From: Achromobacter xylosoxidans
GTDB taxonomy: Bacteria > Pseudomonadota > Gammaproteobacteria > Burkholderiales > Burkholderiaceae_B
NCBI RefSeq assembly: GCF_001457475.1
Contig: NZ_LN831029.1
Coordinates: 4,216,001-4,280,000, forward strand
Direction: 5' to 3'
Length of the DNA: 64,000 nt
Shown: positions 1 through 8,148 of the stretch, piece by piece
Numbering within the stretch: position 1 is the first letter of the stretch
Layout: the number at the start of each line of letters is the position of its first letter
The notes under the pieces: model-generated
Database searches by the model: none
What the model was told of the DNA's origin: nothing
The model's input: the letters and a program-made list of their open reading frames with translations, nothing else
Program-made: the position numbers and the translations under genes

Positions 1-12
1 TAGGGAGGCAGC

Positions 13-228
13 ATGACCACGCCCACATCCGCATCCGTGCTGGTAACGCTGAAGGTCGAGGTGCATGTCGGCGCCTGGAACGAGGCCGCGACGTTCGCCA
101 GCCTGCGTGAACAGGTAATCCGCGAGGCCAAGCAAAGTTTGCATATCGCCCTCCAGAAGCACAACGACATGACAGTGGTCGGCGAGCCCGTAGCCGTTCG
201 CGTCATCCTCTCGGGAGACAGCAAATGA
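13..228 (+). CDS. Small phage protein of unknown function
   Basis: This 71-residue ORF begins at an ATG preceded by a good GGGAGG ribosome-binding site a few bases upstream. Its stop overlaps the start of the next ORF in an ATGA junction, so the two are probably translationally coupled. I see no signal peptide, membrane segment or recognisable domain; the middle is mixed alpha/beta in character with a cluster of charged residues. It sits in the early-type region of the prophage. I do not recognise the family, and the call rests on the start signal and the coupling. Confidence 0.6.
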   Translation: MTTPTSASVLVTLKVEVHVGAWNEAATFASLREQVIREAKQSLHIALQKHNDMTVVGEPVAVRVILSGDSK

Positions 229-452
229 CCACCGAAGACGAACTGCTTGAACAGGTCAGCGACCTCTATGGGCAACTCGCCGAGCGCGACCCGGCCATGG
301 CGTTGCAGGTAGCGACAGGCGCCTTTGTGTCGCTGTTGGTCTCGTATATGGAGGCGCGGGGCTTCGAAACGGACAAGAACGTCCATGTGGACGGCGGCAA
401 CAACCGGGATATCACCGTACACGCGCCTAAGCGAGGCACAAAGCGACGATAG
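225..452 (+). CDS. Small acidic phage protein of unknown function
   Basis: This 75-residue ORF overlaps the previous gene by four bases (ATGA). The N-terminal half is acidic and probably helical, and the last 15 or so residues are basic (HAPKRGTKRR), which could suggest nucleic-acid or protein contact, but no family is evident. The two small genes form a short rightward unit facing the leftward pair that follows. The function is unknown. Confidence 0.6.
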   Translation: MTTEDELLEQVSDLYGQLAERDPAMALQVATGAFVSLLVSYMEARGFETDKNVHVDGGNNRDITVHAPKRGTKRR

Positions 453-482
453 TAAACGCGGACGAATTGGCGATCCGGCAAA

Positions 483-1181
483 TCAATGTGCGGCTTTCCC
501 GCTCCCCAGTTCGGCATGGAGCGTAGCAACATGTATGCGAATCTGGTCGGCTTGTGTGTAAACGTTTTGCCGTAGAGCGTCATTGGATACACGTACGATT
601 GATAGCATGTGCTCTCTATCTTCCGGCTTGCGCGAAGCTTCCCACGTGTGTCGCGCTTGTTCTAACACATCCTTGATTTCGGGGTGCTTCCACGGTCCTG
701 CGATCAGCTCGTCAACGTTATCGGCGAAGAATATTAGATGCTGTTGAAGGAGGAGAAAGGCCGTTACAACCGCTCCATTCGGCAATTGATGAGCGGGGAA
801 TCCGCGTAACGCTCCAATGATCCCGTCAATGATGGGTCGTGCGTACGACGAAAGCAACGCTCGCTGCCAGTCGTCCCCGGAGTTTATGGCATTCAAGATC
901 CTGTCGACGCGGTCCTTGGCTGCATCAACTACCGCCATTACCGCTCGCTGCTGGCGCTCTTCTGTCCAATCAAGGTTCTTTCGGACGGAGTCCAGAGTGG
1001 TCCTTGATTGCACCGATACCGCCCATACAGCACCGATGATCGCAAGTATCGAACCAATTCCCTGGACCCAATTAGCGAAGTTTCCGCTGGGAAACCACTG
1101 ATCCAGGAAGAAAGCGATCACAAAAGTAATGGCCGCGCCGCAGCCAACCGCGAAAATCCACTTGAAAACGCTCGTACCCAT
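483..1181 (-). CDS. Membrane protein of unknown function, prophage cargo
   Basis: I choose the ATG at 1181, giving 232 residues, because an AAAGGCGG ribosome-binding site lies just upstream; the longer in-frame ORF to 1286 would overlap the neighbouring gene. Two hydrophobic segments (about residues 6-28 and 37-55, around FAVGCGAAITFVIAFF and WVQGIGSILAIIGAVW) anchor it, followed by a charged, helical soluble domain. It lies 58 bases downstream of another leftward gene with a coiled coil, against the direction of the surrounding phage genes, as prophage cargo genes often do. It could act in exclusion or defence, but no known domain supports this. Confidence 0.65.
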   Translation of the reverse strand: MGTSVFKWIFAVGCGAAITFVIAFFLDQWFPSGNFANWVQGIGSILAIIGAVWAVSVQSRTTLDSVRKNLDWTEERQQRAVMAVVDAAKDRVDRILNAINSGDDWQRALLSSYARPIIDGIIGALRGFPAHQLPNGAVVTAFLLLQQHLIFFADNVDELIAGPWKHPEIKDVLEQARHTWEASRKPEDREHMLSIVRVSNDALRQNVYTQADQIRIHVATLHAELGSGKAAH

Positions 1182-1239
1182 TTTTACCGCCTTTCGTCGA
1201 CTGAACTCCACCCGCAGGCTTTTAAGGCACTTCGGTCCA

Positions 1240-1812
1240 TCAGGTTCGTTGCGAAAAATAGGTGTAGGCAGCATATAGCCCTGCAATCAGCCCGGGAAGT
1301 GAACAGATTGCTGAAATGCGGGACGCTAGCAGCGCCTTTTTCGCAGTGTCGGCACTGTCCCGTGCTGCTTGTGCAGAGATCTCAGTAGCAGAGGCTGACA
1401 TCTCGCCAGCGTATGCCGACCGGCTTGCCGCCAACGCAGACTCCCAGCCGGCTTTGGCGGCGTCCTCGGTCGCGGCAGCCGCACGAACGGCAGCATCCGC
1501 CTGCTTCTCGCTCGCGACCGCGGCTCGCTCAGCAACCGACAACTGCGCCTTGTCCATGTCCTCTGCGTGCTTATGTCTCGCGGCGTCAGCTTCCTCCTTC
1601 TGCTCTAACCGCCTCAACTCCGATTGAGCCTTTTCAACTGAAAGCACCGCAATCGCTCTACGCACTGCCGCGATTGCTTCCGGGAACTCTTTCAGGTGCC
1701 CGGGACGCTTCTCGTTTTCCTCGAGTTCACCCTGAAGGACCTCAATACCGCGCTGGCGGCCGATATCGATCGCGGATTCGTAAGTCCAATTCGCCCGCTG
1801 GCGCTCCGCCAT
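1240..1812 (-). CDS. Ala-rich coiled-coil protein with C-terminal membrane anchor
   Basis: The 190-residue product starts with a good AGAGGAAAAG ribosome-binding site. Residues about 50-160 are rich in Ala, Glu, Lys and Gln in a heptad-like pattern, suggesting a long coiled coil. The last 25 residues (ISAICSLPGLIAGLYAAYTYF) form one hydrophobic segment, so this looks like a tail-anchored protein with the coil in the cytoplasm. It is the first gene of a leftward pair with the membrane protein ending at 483. No family is recognised. The pair may assemble at the inner membrane; this is inference from the architecture only. Confidence 0.65.
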   Translation of the reverse strand: MAERQRANWTYESAIDIGRQRGIEVLQGELEENEKRPGHLKEFPEAIAAVRRAIAVLSVEKAQSELRRLEQKEEADAARHKHAEDMDKAQLSVAERAAVASEKQADAAVRAAAATEDAAKAGWESALAASRSAYAGEMSASATEISAQAARDSADTAKKALLASRISAICSLPGLIAGLYAAYTYFSQRT

Positions 1813-1892
1813 CTTTTCCTCTCATCTCAGTTTTTGTTGGCGGAATGTTACTCGACCGGGCACGCATTTTCATCTAACTAGCGAAGGCAGTC

Positions 1893-3908
1893 ATGCTTAC
1901 CCCTCAATTGAACCTTCAATTATCTGCAAAGCTCATCGTTGACATCTTCGCCGGAGGTGGCGGCTGGTCTACCGCCTATGAAATGGCGACCGGCCAGCAC
2001 GTTCACATCGCCATCAACCACAATCCGACCGCCCTGAGCATGCACCAGGTCAACCACCCCCAGGCGAAACACCTCATCGCCGACGTGCGGGAGGTGTGCC
2101 CGCGCCAGGCGACGGGCGGCGCGGAAGTGGGCTGGCTGCACTTGTCTCCGGACTGCACCGATCACAGCCAGGCCAAGGGCGGCCAGCCGCGCAACCAGGC
2201 AATCCGCGCGCTCGCCTGGGTAACCGTGCGGTGGACCGGCACGGTAAGACCTGACATTGTCAGCCTGGAGAACGTTGTTCAGATACTGAAGTGGGGCCGC
2301 CTCATCGCCAAGCGCGACCCCGCAACCGGCCGTGTGATTCGCCTCGATGGCACGGTTGCCGCCAAGGGCGAGCGCGTTCCTGTTCAGGATCAGTACCTCA
2401 TCCCAGATCCCAAGGACTTCGGGCGCCACTGGCGCCGCCTGGTGGCAATTCTGCGCGGCCAGGGCTATACCGTCGAGTGGCGCGAACTCAACGCGGCCGA
2501 CTATGGCGCCGGCACTACTCGCACCCGCCTTTTCATGATGGCGCGTCGGGATGGACAACCGATCGTCTGGCCTACCGCGACCCATTTCAAGAATCCCGGC
2601 AAGGCCCAGCGTCCGCGGCGCGCAGCTGCCGACGGTATCGACTGGACCATCGAGGGCAAGAGCATCTTCAACCGCCCCCGCCCTCTCGCCGACGCCACGA
2701 TGCGGCGCATCGCCCGCGGCATGAAACGATACGTGCTGGACAGCGCGGATCCGTTCATCGTGCCGATCGCCAATTGGAGCCGGGACGGCTCCCATGCGGC
2801 AAGCCAGCCGATCAGCACCATCACGGCAAAACCCCGGGGCGGCTCGCATGCTGTCGTCGCGCCGGCGCTTGTTCCTGCTACCCACCATGGCAGCGACCGC
2901 ATGCACGATATCCAGGAATCTGCGCCGACGATCACGGCCGCACATCGAGGCGAACTGATGCTGTCGACTCCCGTGCTGATTCAAGCAGGGTATGGCGAGC
3001 GCAAGGGCCAGGCCCCGCGATGCCTCGATCTCCAGCAGCCGATCGGCGTGGCTACGGCTGGCGGCGTCAAGCATGCAGTAGCCGCAGGCTATCTCGTTCA
3101 AGCCGGCCACGGCGAGGGCAAGCCGGGCGCCCGTCGCTGGAGTTACGGCTGCAACGACCCTGCCGATCCGGTTGGTACGCTCACCGCAAGCAACGGCGGA
3201 TTTTCTGTCGCTACGGGCTTCATGGTCCAGGCCAATGGCGGATTCAACGCCACGCCAGCCCATGACCTGCGGCGCCCGGCCTCCACGATCACCAACAGCG
3301 GCAGTCAGCAGCAACTCATCACGGCGCACCTGACCACGCTGCGCCGGCACAGCATCGGCACGGCAGCCGACGAGCCGGCCGCCACCATGGCCGCAGCTGG
3401 ACAGCACCACGGGCTGGTCGCGGCGCATCTGACCGCAATGAGCCAGCACGTGATGGGATCGGCGCTGGCAGAACCGGCGCAAACGATCCTGGCTGGCGCG
3501 GCCAGATATGGCCTTGTTGAATACGACTTGTCCCCCGAGGACGAAGCCGGCGCACTGCGGGTCGCGGCATTCCTGATGCGCTACTACGGCGAGGGCGGTC
3601 AGCTGGGAGACCTGCGCGAGCCGGCCGGCACCGTCACGACCAAGGACCGCCTGGCGCTGGTGACGGTCTACATCAAGGGCACGCCCTACGTGGTAGTGGA
3701 CATTCGCCTGCGGATGCTGACACCGGCCGAGCTTTACAACCTACAGGGCTTCCCGCCGGGCTACATCATCGACAGAGGGCATGACGGCCGCCGGTTCACC
3801 AAGACTGAGCAGGTTCACATGGTGGGCAACAGCGTCAGCCCGCCCCCAGCCGTCGCCCTGATCACCGCTAACGCACCCCGCGAACTCTTCTTGAGGATGG
3901 CCGCATGA
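1893..3908 (+). CDS. C5 cytosine-specific DNA methyltransferase, phage type
   Basis: This 671-residue protein transfers a methyl group from S-adenosylmethionine to C5 of cytosine in DNA. Motif I is DIFAGGGG (residues 17-24), the catalytic Cys lies in SPDCTDHS (C88), ENV (126-128) is motif VI, and the C-terminal VGNSVSPPPA is motif X. Between the catalytic half and the C-terminal motifs, residues about 303-580 hold some eight degenerate copies of a P-x-x-T-(I/V/L/M)-(T/A) unit, which make the protein far longer than a typical 330-450-residue enzyme. No restriction endonuclease is adjacent, so it is probably a solitary phage methylase that protects against host restriction. Its target sequence cannot be read from the protein. 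Confidence 0.9.
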   Translation: MLTPQLNLQLSAKLIVDIFAGGGGWSTAYEMATGQHVHIAINHNPTALSMHQVNHPQAKHLIADVREVCPRQATGGAEVGWLHLSPDCTDHSQAKGGQPRNQAIRALAWVTVRWTGTVRPDIVSLENVVQILKWGRLIAKRDPATGRVIRLDGTVAAKGERVPVQDQYLIPDPKDFGRHWRRLVAILRGQGYTVEWRELNAADYGAGTTRTRLFMMARRDGQPIVWPTATHFKNPGKAQRPRRAAADGIDWTIEGKSIFNRPRPLADATMRRIARGMKRYVLDSADPFIVPIANWSRDGSHAASQPISTITAKPRGGSHAVVAPALVPATHHGSDRMHDIQESAPTITAAHRGELMLSTPVLIQAGYGERKGQAPRCLDLQQPIGVATAGGVKHAVAAGYLVQAGHGEGKPGARRWSYGCNDPADPVGTLTASNGGFSVATGFMVQANGGFNATPAHDLRRPASTITNSGSQQQLITAHLTTLRRHSIGTAADEPAATMAAAGQHHGLVAAHLTAMSQHVMGSALAEPAQTILAGAARYGLVEYDLSPEDEAGALRVAAFLMRYYGEGGQLGDLREPAGTVTTKDRLALVTVYIKGTPYVVVDIRLRMLTPAELYNLQGFPPGYIIDRGHDGRRFTKTEQVHMVGNSVSPPPAVALITANAPRELFLRMAA

Positions 3909-4078
3909 CCGCCCAGCCCGCCCTCCTGGTTCGCTTGCGCGCGGCTGCGGACTCTGTGCGCCACACTGACCAGTGGGGCGTGGCCGCCGTCATCAGCGAG
4001 GCGAGCGACGAAATCAAACGACTTCGCCGCGAACTCGCCGCCGAGAGGCGGCGACCGAAATGGAATGGAAAGACATGA
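3905..4078 (+). CDS. Small phage protein (57 aa)
   Basis: An ATG at 3905 overlaps the methyltransferase stop (ATGA) and opens a 57-codon frame ending at 4078, itself overlapping the next ATG. The product starts MTAQPALLVRLRAAADSV and ends in a helical Arg/Glu-rich stretch (EIKRLRRELAAERRR). The chain of ATGA overlaps is the main support. There is no known domain. Its helical, basic tail resembles small phage accessory proteins, but no function is assigned. Confidence 0.5.
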   Translation: MTAQPALLVRLRAAADSVRHTDQWGVAAVISEASDEIKRLRRELAAERRRPKWNGKT

Positions 4079-4263
4079 CCAACCAGAGCAACGCCGCCCT
4101 GGGCAACGCCTGGAATTGCTACCCGTGCTGGCCACGCATATGCCGTTGTGGCAATCCCAAGACGTTTGAGGAATACCAGAATGGAAAAGGATCTGGTGAC
4201 GCTGATGTGGGCGGGTTGTGCGGTATGCGGGAAGGCGCCACCGACGCTGGACCCGCTGCCTGA
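4075..4263 (+). CDS. Small Cys-rich phage protein (62 aa)
   Basis: This frame opens with an ATG overlapping the previous stop, with GGAAAG just upstream. The first 30 residues carry four cysteines in CYPC and CRC arrangements (NCYPCWPRICRCGN), suggesting a small metal-binding knuckle. Its 3' third overlaps the DUF3850 gene starting at 4181 in another frame, and this overlapped tail is low in complexity and glycine-rich. It could be a short genuine gene or a translated relic. Confidence 0.4.
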   Translation: MTNQSNAALGNAWNCYPCWPRICRCGNPKTFEEYQNGKGSGDADVGGLCGMREGATDAGPAA

Positions 4264-5281
4264 AGGATGGACCTGGGATACCGAAGAACCTGACAACCCC
4301 TGGTTGTGGTGCCCGCACTGGCATTTGCCGAATGGCTGCGCCACAACAGAAAAAGGAACCAACATGAGAGAAAACAACGCCGCCCAGACGCAGAGGGAAC
4401 GCTACCACATTCTCAAGACCGATCCGGACGTCTTCCAGGCGGTCTTGTCCGGCGCGAAGACCTTCGAAATCCGCTTGAACGACCGAGGCTATGCCGTTGG
4501 CGACGTACTGGGCCTGCGCGAAACGAAGCACACCGGCGCGGAAATGCGGGCGGGCGCGCCGCTGGAATACACCGGGCGCGAATGCCAGCGGTTCGTCAGC
4601 CATGTGCTGACGGGCTACGGGCTCGCCGACGGCTGGTGCTGCCTGTCGTTCCGTCTCCCTCACGCTGCGGGAGAAAGCACCCCCGTAGCCGATGAGCGGG
4701 CGGCGTTTGAGGCGGAATTTCCCGTGCCACTTCACTGCGAGTGGATTGGGAACGGGTATGCCGTGACCGAATACAACGCCTGGGACGCCAGCAGGCACAA
4801 GTCCCGCTGGGAAGGCTGGAAGGCCCGCGCCGCCCTGGCAAGCGCCCCTGTAGCCGATGAGCCAACGAAGCCCCGGCCGCCGATGTGCCGCATTGCAGGT
4901 GTCAGCGAAGACGTTTTGCAACGCGCGGCTGCGCGGCATTTCAAGCCGCCTTTCGACAACTGCTCGTTCCGCATGTGCGACCTGCCGGGTCAATGCCGTG
5001 GCGAGGGCAAATGCCATCATCCGGCAAGCGCTCCTGTAGCCGGGGAGCCCTTCATGTACGGAATCATGGGGCCGGACGGCAAGGCGCACTTCGAAGAGTT
5101 CTGCGTTTCCGGCGACCGCGACGAACTCCAGGCCGAGGTGGTCGACCATTTGAACCGCGACAATCCCGAGGACGGCCCCTACTCCGTGGTAGCTCTGTTC
5201 CGCGATGCCGCGCCCCAGGCCAGCGAGTGTGAATGCTCCAGAAAGTCAAAGGCAGTTTCCGATAGCGAGGCACAACTATGA
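4181..5281 (+). CDS. Phage mosaic protein with DUF3850 (ASCH-like) domain
   Basis: From the ATG at 4181 (GAGGAA site upstream) the product has 366 residues. The N-terminal 60 residues hold a CAVC pair and further Cys and His. A second ATG at 4364 has an equally good AAAAAGGAACC site and would start directly at the DUF3850 domain, so two formerly separate genes may be fused or both starts used. DUF3850 (HILKTDPDVFQAVLSGAKTF to about 85 residues on) is a PUA/ASCH-like fold thought to bind RNA. The rest consists of short Cys/His-containing modules joined by repeated APVADE or APVAGE linkers, typical of phage early mosaic proteins. The ATGA overlap with the next gene shows coupling. Confidence 0.65.
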   Translation: MEKDLVTLMWAGCAVCGKAPPTLDPLPEGWTWDTEEPDNPWLWCPHWHLPNGCATTEKGTNMRENNAAQTQRERYHILKTDPDVFQAVLSGAKTFEIRLNDRGYAVGDVLGLRETKHTGAEMRAGAPLEYTGRECQRFVSHVLTGYGLADGWCCLSFRLPHAAGESTPVADERAAFEAEFPVPLHCEWIGNGYAVTEYNAWDASRHKSRWEGWKARAALASAPVADEPTKPRPPMCRIAGVSEDVLQRAAARHFKPPFDNCSFRMCDLPGQCRGEGKCHHPASAPVAGEPFMYGIMGPDGKAHFEEFCVSGDRDELQAEVVDHLNRDNPEDGPYSVVALFRDAAPQASECECSRKSKAVSDSEAQL

Positions 5282-6744
5282 AACCGAGCGACAACGAAAT
5301 TGAAATGCTCGCCGCAGGGTTTGCCATTCAGCACAAGAACGGGCTCATCCGATTCGCTCATGCGTTGTTGGAAAAATACGCTTCGGCGCGGGCTATCGCC
5401 CTTGATGCCAGCACTGTAGTCGGGGAGGCGCAGCCGGTGGCCTACCTGACGCGGGATGAGGAAGGTTCACCCTGCATGCTGTTCTTCGATGTGGTCGAGG
5501 CGCGCGGCTACTGCGCACTCGGCGAAGAGCCGGAGCCGCTATTCCTGCATGCTGCGCCCCGGGCCAGCGAGAGCGATTTCGCCAAGCTGCAAAGCGCTTA
5601 CGTGGCCGCGTGCCACCAGATCGCGGAACTGTTGGCAGAGAAGCAGGCCAGCGCCGAGAACGACTGGAAAGCCGCTATCCGCAAGTTCATGGACACGGCT
5701 ATCCCGGCGCTGGCAGCAATCGCGAACGTGCATACGCCGGACGAAATCGACGCCCTGGACGCCATGCCGCGCGAGCCTGTCATTGATCAGGTTCGCCGCT
5801 TGAGCCAGGCGTGTGAGGCATTGAGCCGACAGGTTCGACCCGAGCGCCCCAAGGAGGACAAGTACGGCGGCCAGCAGCGCGCCGGGGAGGTGCTGTTCTG
5901 GTATCGACCGCGATCCGACGGCTGGTACGAAGGGCCGATCCACAACGACCGCATCGAAGAAGCGCGCAAGGTGTCCGGCGTGTGGGTGCCTCTCGTTGCC
6001 GCGCCCCAGGCCAGTGCTCTGAACGCTGAATACACCCGTGGCCGGGCCGATGGATTCGACGCCGGACACAGCGCTGCACTGGAGAAAGCGGCGGCGGCGC
6101 TGGAGGATCATCGCAAGGCCGGCCGGGAATGGGTGCCTGGCAGCCTGTGGGACACCTTGTCGCGTGAAGCTGCGGCCCGCATCCGCGCCCTCAAGCAGCC
6201 CCAGGCGGACAAGGACGGCAGCCAGCAGCGCGCCGCCGAGGCAAGCGCCCCTGACACCGCGAAAGATAGGGTCGACAAGATCCTGCGCGAACGCATGGCG
6301 CCGATCTCCGAAGCCCTGGGTTTGGACGTGATGCTGGCCTCCGTGTTTAAGGACGGCTTCCAAATCATCACGTTCGAATTCGAAACGCTGGTCTACTCCA
6401 TCGGCTCCGATGGGGCCGCGATACTGCGGGTTTCTTTCAACTGCTCGCATGCGCCCGACACGCTGACTGCCGACCAGGTGCAAATCATTTCGCAAGCGGC
6501 GGCTGAAGTTCGACCTGTAGGCGGTGAGGTGCTGGCCTGGCTGGATCAGCACCGGGGCGTCACGAGCCGGCCAGCGACCGCCATGAGCAGCTTAGAACTC
6601 TACCGACAGTGGAGGGCGGCTGAGCAAGCCCAGGCCGCCGCCCCCTGCACCTGCCCCAGCGGTGACGGCTCCCTGCGCCATCCCTGCGCAGCACATCCCG
6701 CCAAGGCCAGCGGAAACGGAGGTGAAGAATGGTCAGATTCGTGA
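5278..6744 (+). CDS. Large phage mosaic protein of unknown function
   Basis: The 488-residue product begins in an ATGA overlap with the DUF3850 gene. It is a chain of modules separated by Ala/Pro linkers (HAAPRASE near residue 95, VAAPQASA near 242, EASAPDT near 322) that recur at the DNA level. Separate segments resemble phage early proteins that end in an AAPQAS tail, for example the QPVAYLTRD and GVWVPLVAAPQAS modules. No catalytic motif, signal peptide or membrane helix is seen. The modular pattern suggests growth by recombination between linkers, which makes a single function unlikely to be inferable. It leads directly into the excisionase-like gene. Confidence 0.6.
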   Translation: MKPSDNEIEMLAAGFAIQHKNGLIRFAHALLEKYASARAIALDASTVVGEAQPVAYLTRDEEGSPCMLFFDVVEARGYCALGEEPEPLFLHAAPRASESDFAKLQSAYVAACHQIAELLAEKQASAENDWKAAIRKFMDTAIPALAAIANVHTPDEIDALDAMPREPVIDQVRRLSQACEALSRQVRPERPKEDKYGGQQRAGEVLFWYRPRSDGWYEGPIHNDRIEEARKVSGVWVPLVAAPQASALNAEYTRGRADGFDAGHSAALEKAAAALEDHRKAGREWVPGSLWDTLSREAAARIRALKQPQADKDGSQQRAAEASAPDTAKDRVDKILRERMAPISEALGLDVMLASVFKDGFQIITFEFETLVYSIGSDGAAILRVSFNCSHAPDTLTADQVQIISQAAAEVRPVGGEVLAWLDQHRGVTSRPATAMSSLELYRQWRAAEQAQAAAPCTCPSGDGSLRHPCAAHPAKASGNGGEEWSDS

Positions 6745-7007
6745 CAATCTCCCGCGCCTCGGCCATCACGGGCTATACAGAGGATGCGATCCGCTCGAAG
6801 ATTCGAGACGGAATCTGGCGGGAAGACAAGGAGTGGATCCGGGCGCCGGATGAACGCATTCTCATAGACATGGAGGGCTACGAAAAATGGGTAGAGACGG
6901 GAGGGGTGTTAAAGCCGCCTCGGAAAGCAGTATCGAAATCACGTTCCAGTACAAGGGTCGCCGCTGCCGTGAGCGGATTCCTCTCAAGCCCACGCCCGCT
7001 AACCTGA
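6729..7007 (+). CDS. xis: Excisionase-like protein
   Basis: This 92-residue frame starts with MVRFVTISRASAITGYT, with a GGAGG site just upstream (AACGGAGGTGAAG). Residues 6-60 resemble winged-helix excisionases: a helix-turn-helix-like ASAITGYTEDAIRSKI, then a strand region with WIRAPDERILI. Excisionases bend attachment-site DNA and steer the integrase toward excision. It overlaps the integrase gene by 121 bases in a different frame, so its last 35 or so residues are constrained by int and may be dispensable. Position immediately before int supports the call. Confidence 0.75.
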   Translation: MVRFVTISRASAITGYTEDAIRSKIRDGIWREDKEWIRAPDERILIDMEGYEKWVETGGVLKPPRKAVSKSRSSTRVAAAVSGFLSSPRPLT

Positions 7008-8128
7008 AGCGGGCCGAGCAGCACCGGGCGGCGATTCTGCACGCGATTTCGACGGGCGTTTTCGACTACGCCGCCACATTTCCCAATAGCGCACGCGCCG
7101 GAACCTACGCAGACACGCCGGGACAGATCCTATCGGTTGAGAAGTACCTGGACGGATGGCTCGACGCCCGGAAGCCGACCTTGAAATCCAGCACGTACCA
7201 AGGGTATCGAAGCATTGTGCTCGGATTGCTGATCCCCAAGTTCGGCAAAGAAATGCTCGGCGACCTGAAATGGCCCGCAATTAAGTCCTGGCTCGCAGGC
7301 CTTGGCGGCGACAAGCCGGTGAGCAATAAGCGACTTTCCAACATTCAAAGCTGCCTCCGGTCGGCGCTGAATGATGCGGTCGAAGACGAGCTACTAGACG
7401 AGAACTGCATGCGGGGTCGGCACTACAGCAGGCAGGCCCAGCCGGTTGAGGAAGGCGACGACGATGAGGTCGATCCGTTCACGCCCGACGAGCAGGCGGC
7501 GATCCTGAGCAAGTTGCCGGAACAGACCCGCAACTATGCCCTCTTCGCCCTCTGGACGGGACTTCGGCCCAGTGAGCAGATAGCATTGAACTGGTCAGAC
7601 GTGGATTTTGCACGCGGCGTTGTGCTGGTGCGCAAAGCCATCACGCGGGCTGCTAAGGGAGTAGCAGAGCTTCCTAAAACGAAATCCAGCCGGCGGGAGG
7701 TCAAGATATTGGCGCCGGCCCTGGCGGCGATCAACGGCCAGAAAGCGCACACCTGGGTAGGCGCAGAACCTCACGGGGAACTGTTCCGGAACCCGGGAAC
7801 GGGTGAGCGATGGTCGAGCAGCCAGGCGGTTCAGAAAGTCTGGGCCACGGCGCTAAAGCGTGCGAAGGTGAGATATCGACGCCCGTATCAGATGCGCCAC
7901 ACGTTCGCCAGCATGATGCTATCGGCGGGCGAACACCCCATGTGGGTAGCGCAGCAGATGGGCCACAAGGACTGGGCCATGATCATCCGCGTGTACGGAA
8001 AATGGATGCCTTCCGCTGATCTGAACGCCGGCGGCAAGGCCGTGGATTTGTTCGCGGAAAAGCTGGCATTAAGTAGTCATTCCGGAGCCAAAACAGCCCC
8101 AAAACAGCCAAAAACAATGACAGGATAA
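6887..8128 (+). CDS. int: Tyrosine site-specific integrase (DUF3596 type)
   Basis: The 413-residue protein integrates and excises the element at the tRNA. The N-terminal 55 residues (MGRDGRGVKAASESSIEI) are the DUF3596 arm-binding domain, a SAM-like core-binding domain follows (about 80-190), and the catalytic domain shows R227 in TGLRPSE, a Lys in LPKTKSS, R337 in YQMRHTF, H360 in MGHKDW and the nucleophile Y370 in RVYGKW. The usual box II His is Tyr here (YQMR), a substitution I associate with DUF3596 relatives. The start matches the typical N-terminus of the family although it lies inside xis. Its stop codon lies within a strong hairpin just before the tRNA-Leu. Confidence 0.93.
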   Translation: MGRDGRGVKAASESSIEITFQYKGRRCRERIPLKPTPANLKRAEQHRAAILHAISTGVFDYAATFPNSARAGTYADTPGQILSVEKYLDGWLDARKPTLKSSTYQGYRSIVLGLLIPKFGKEMLGDLKWPAIKSWLAGLGGDKPVSNKRLSNIQSCLRSALNDAVEDELLDENCMRGRHYSRQAQPVEEGDDDEVDPFTPDEQAAILSKLPEQTRNYALFALWTGLRPSEQIALNWSDVDFARGVVLVRKAITRAAKGVAELPKTKSSRREVKILAPALAAINGQKAHTWVGAEPHGELFRNPGTGERWSSSQAVQKVWATALKRAKVRYRRPYQMRHTFASMMLSAGEHPMWVAQQMGHKDWAMIIRVYGKWMPSADLNAGGKAVDLFAEKLALSSHSGAKTAPKQPKTMTG

Positions 8129-8148
8129 AATCCTAAGTCATTGTTTTT
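8110..8148. terminator. Bidirectional hairpin terminator over the int stop codon
   Basis: AAAAACAATGAC (8110-8121) and GTCATTGTTTTT (8137-8148) are perfect inverted repeats, and between them AGGAT (8122-8126) pairs with ATCCT (8130-8134) around an AAA loop, leaving only a two-base bulge. The A and T tracts make it usable in both directions. It contains the int stop and lies between int and the tRNA-Leu, so it can stop transcription leaving either. Confidence 0.75.

Noticed and set aside
1413..1881. Plus-strand frames opposite the coiled-coil gene
   Set aside because: They overlap the leftward gene with its good ribosome-binding site, and show Arg/Pro-rich shadow sequence.
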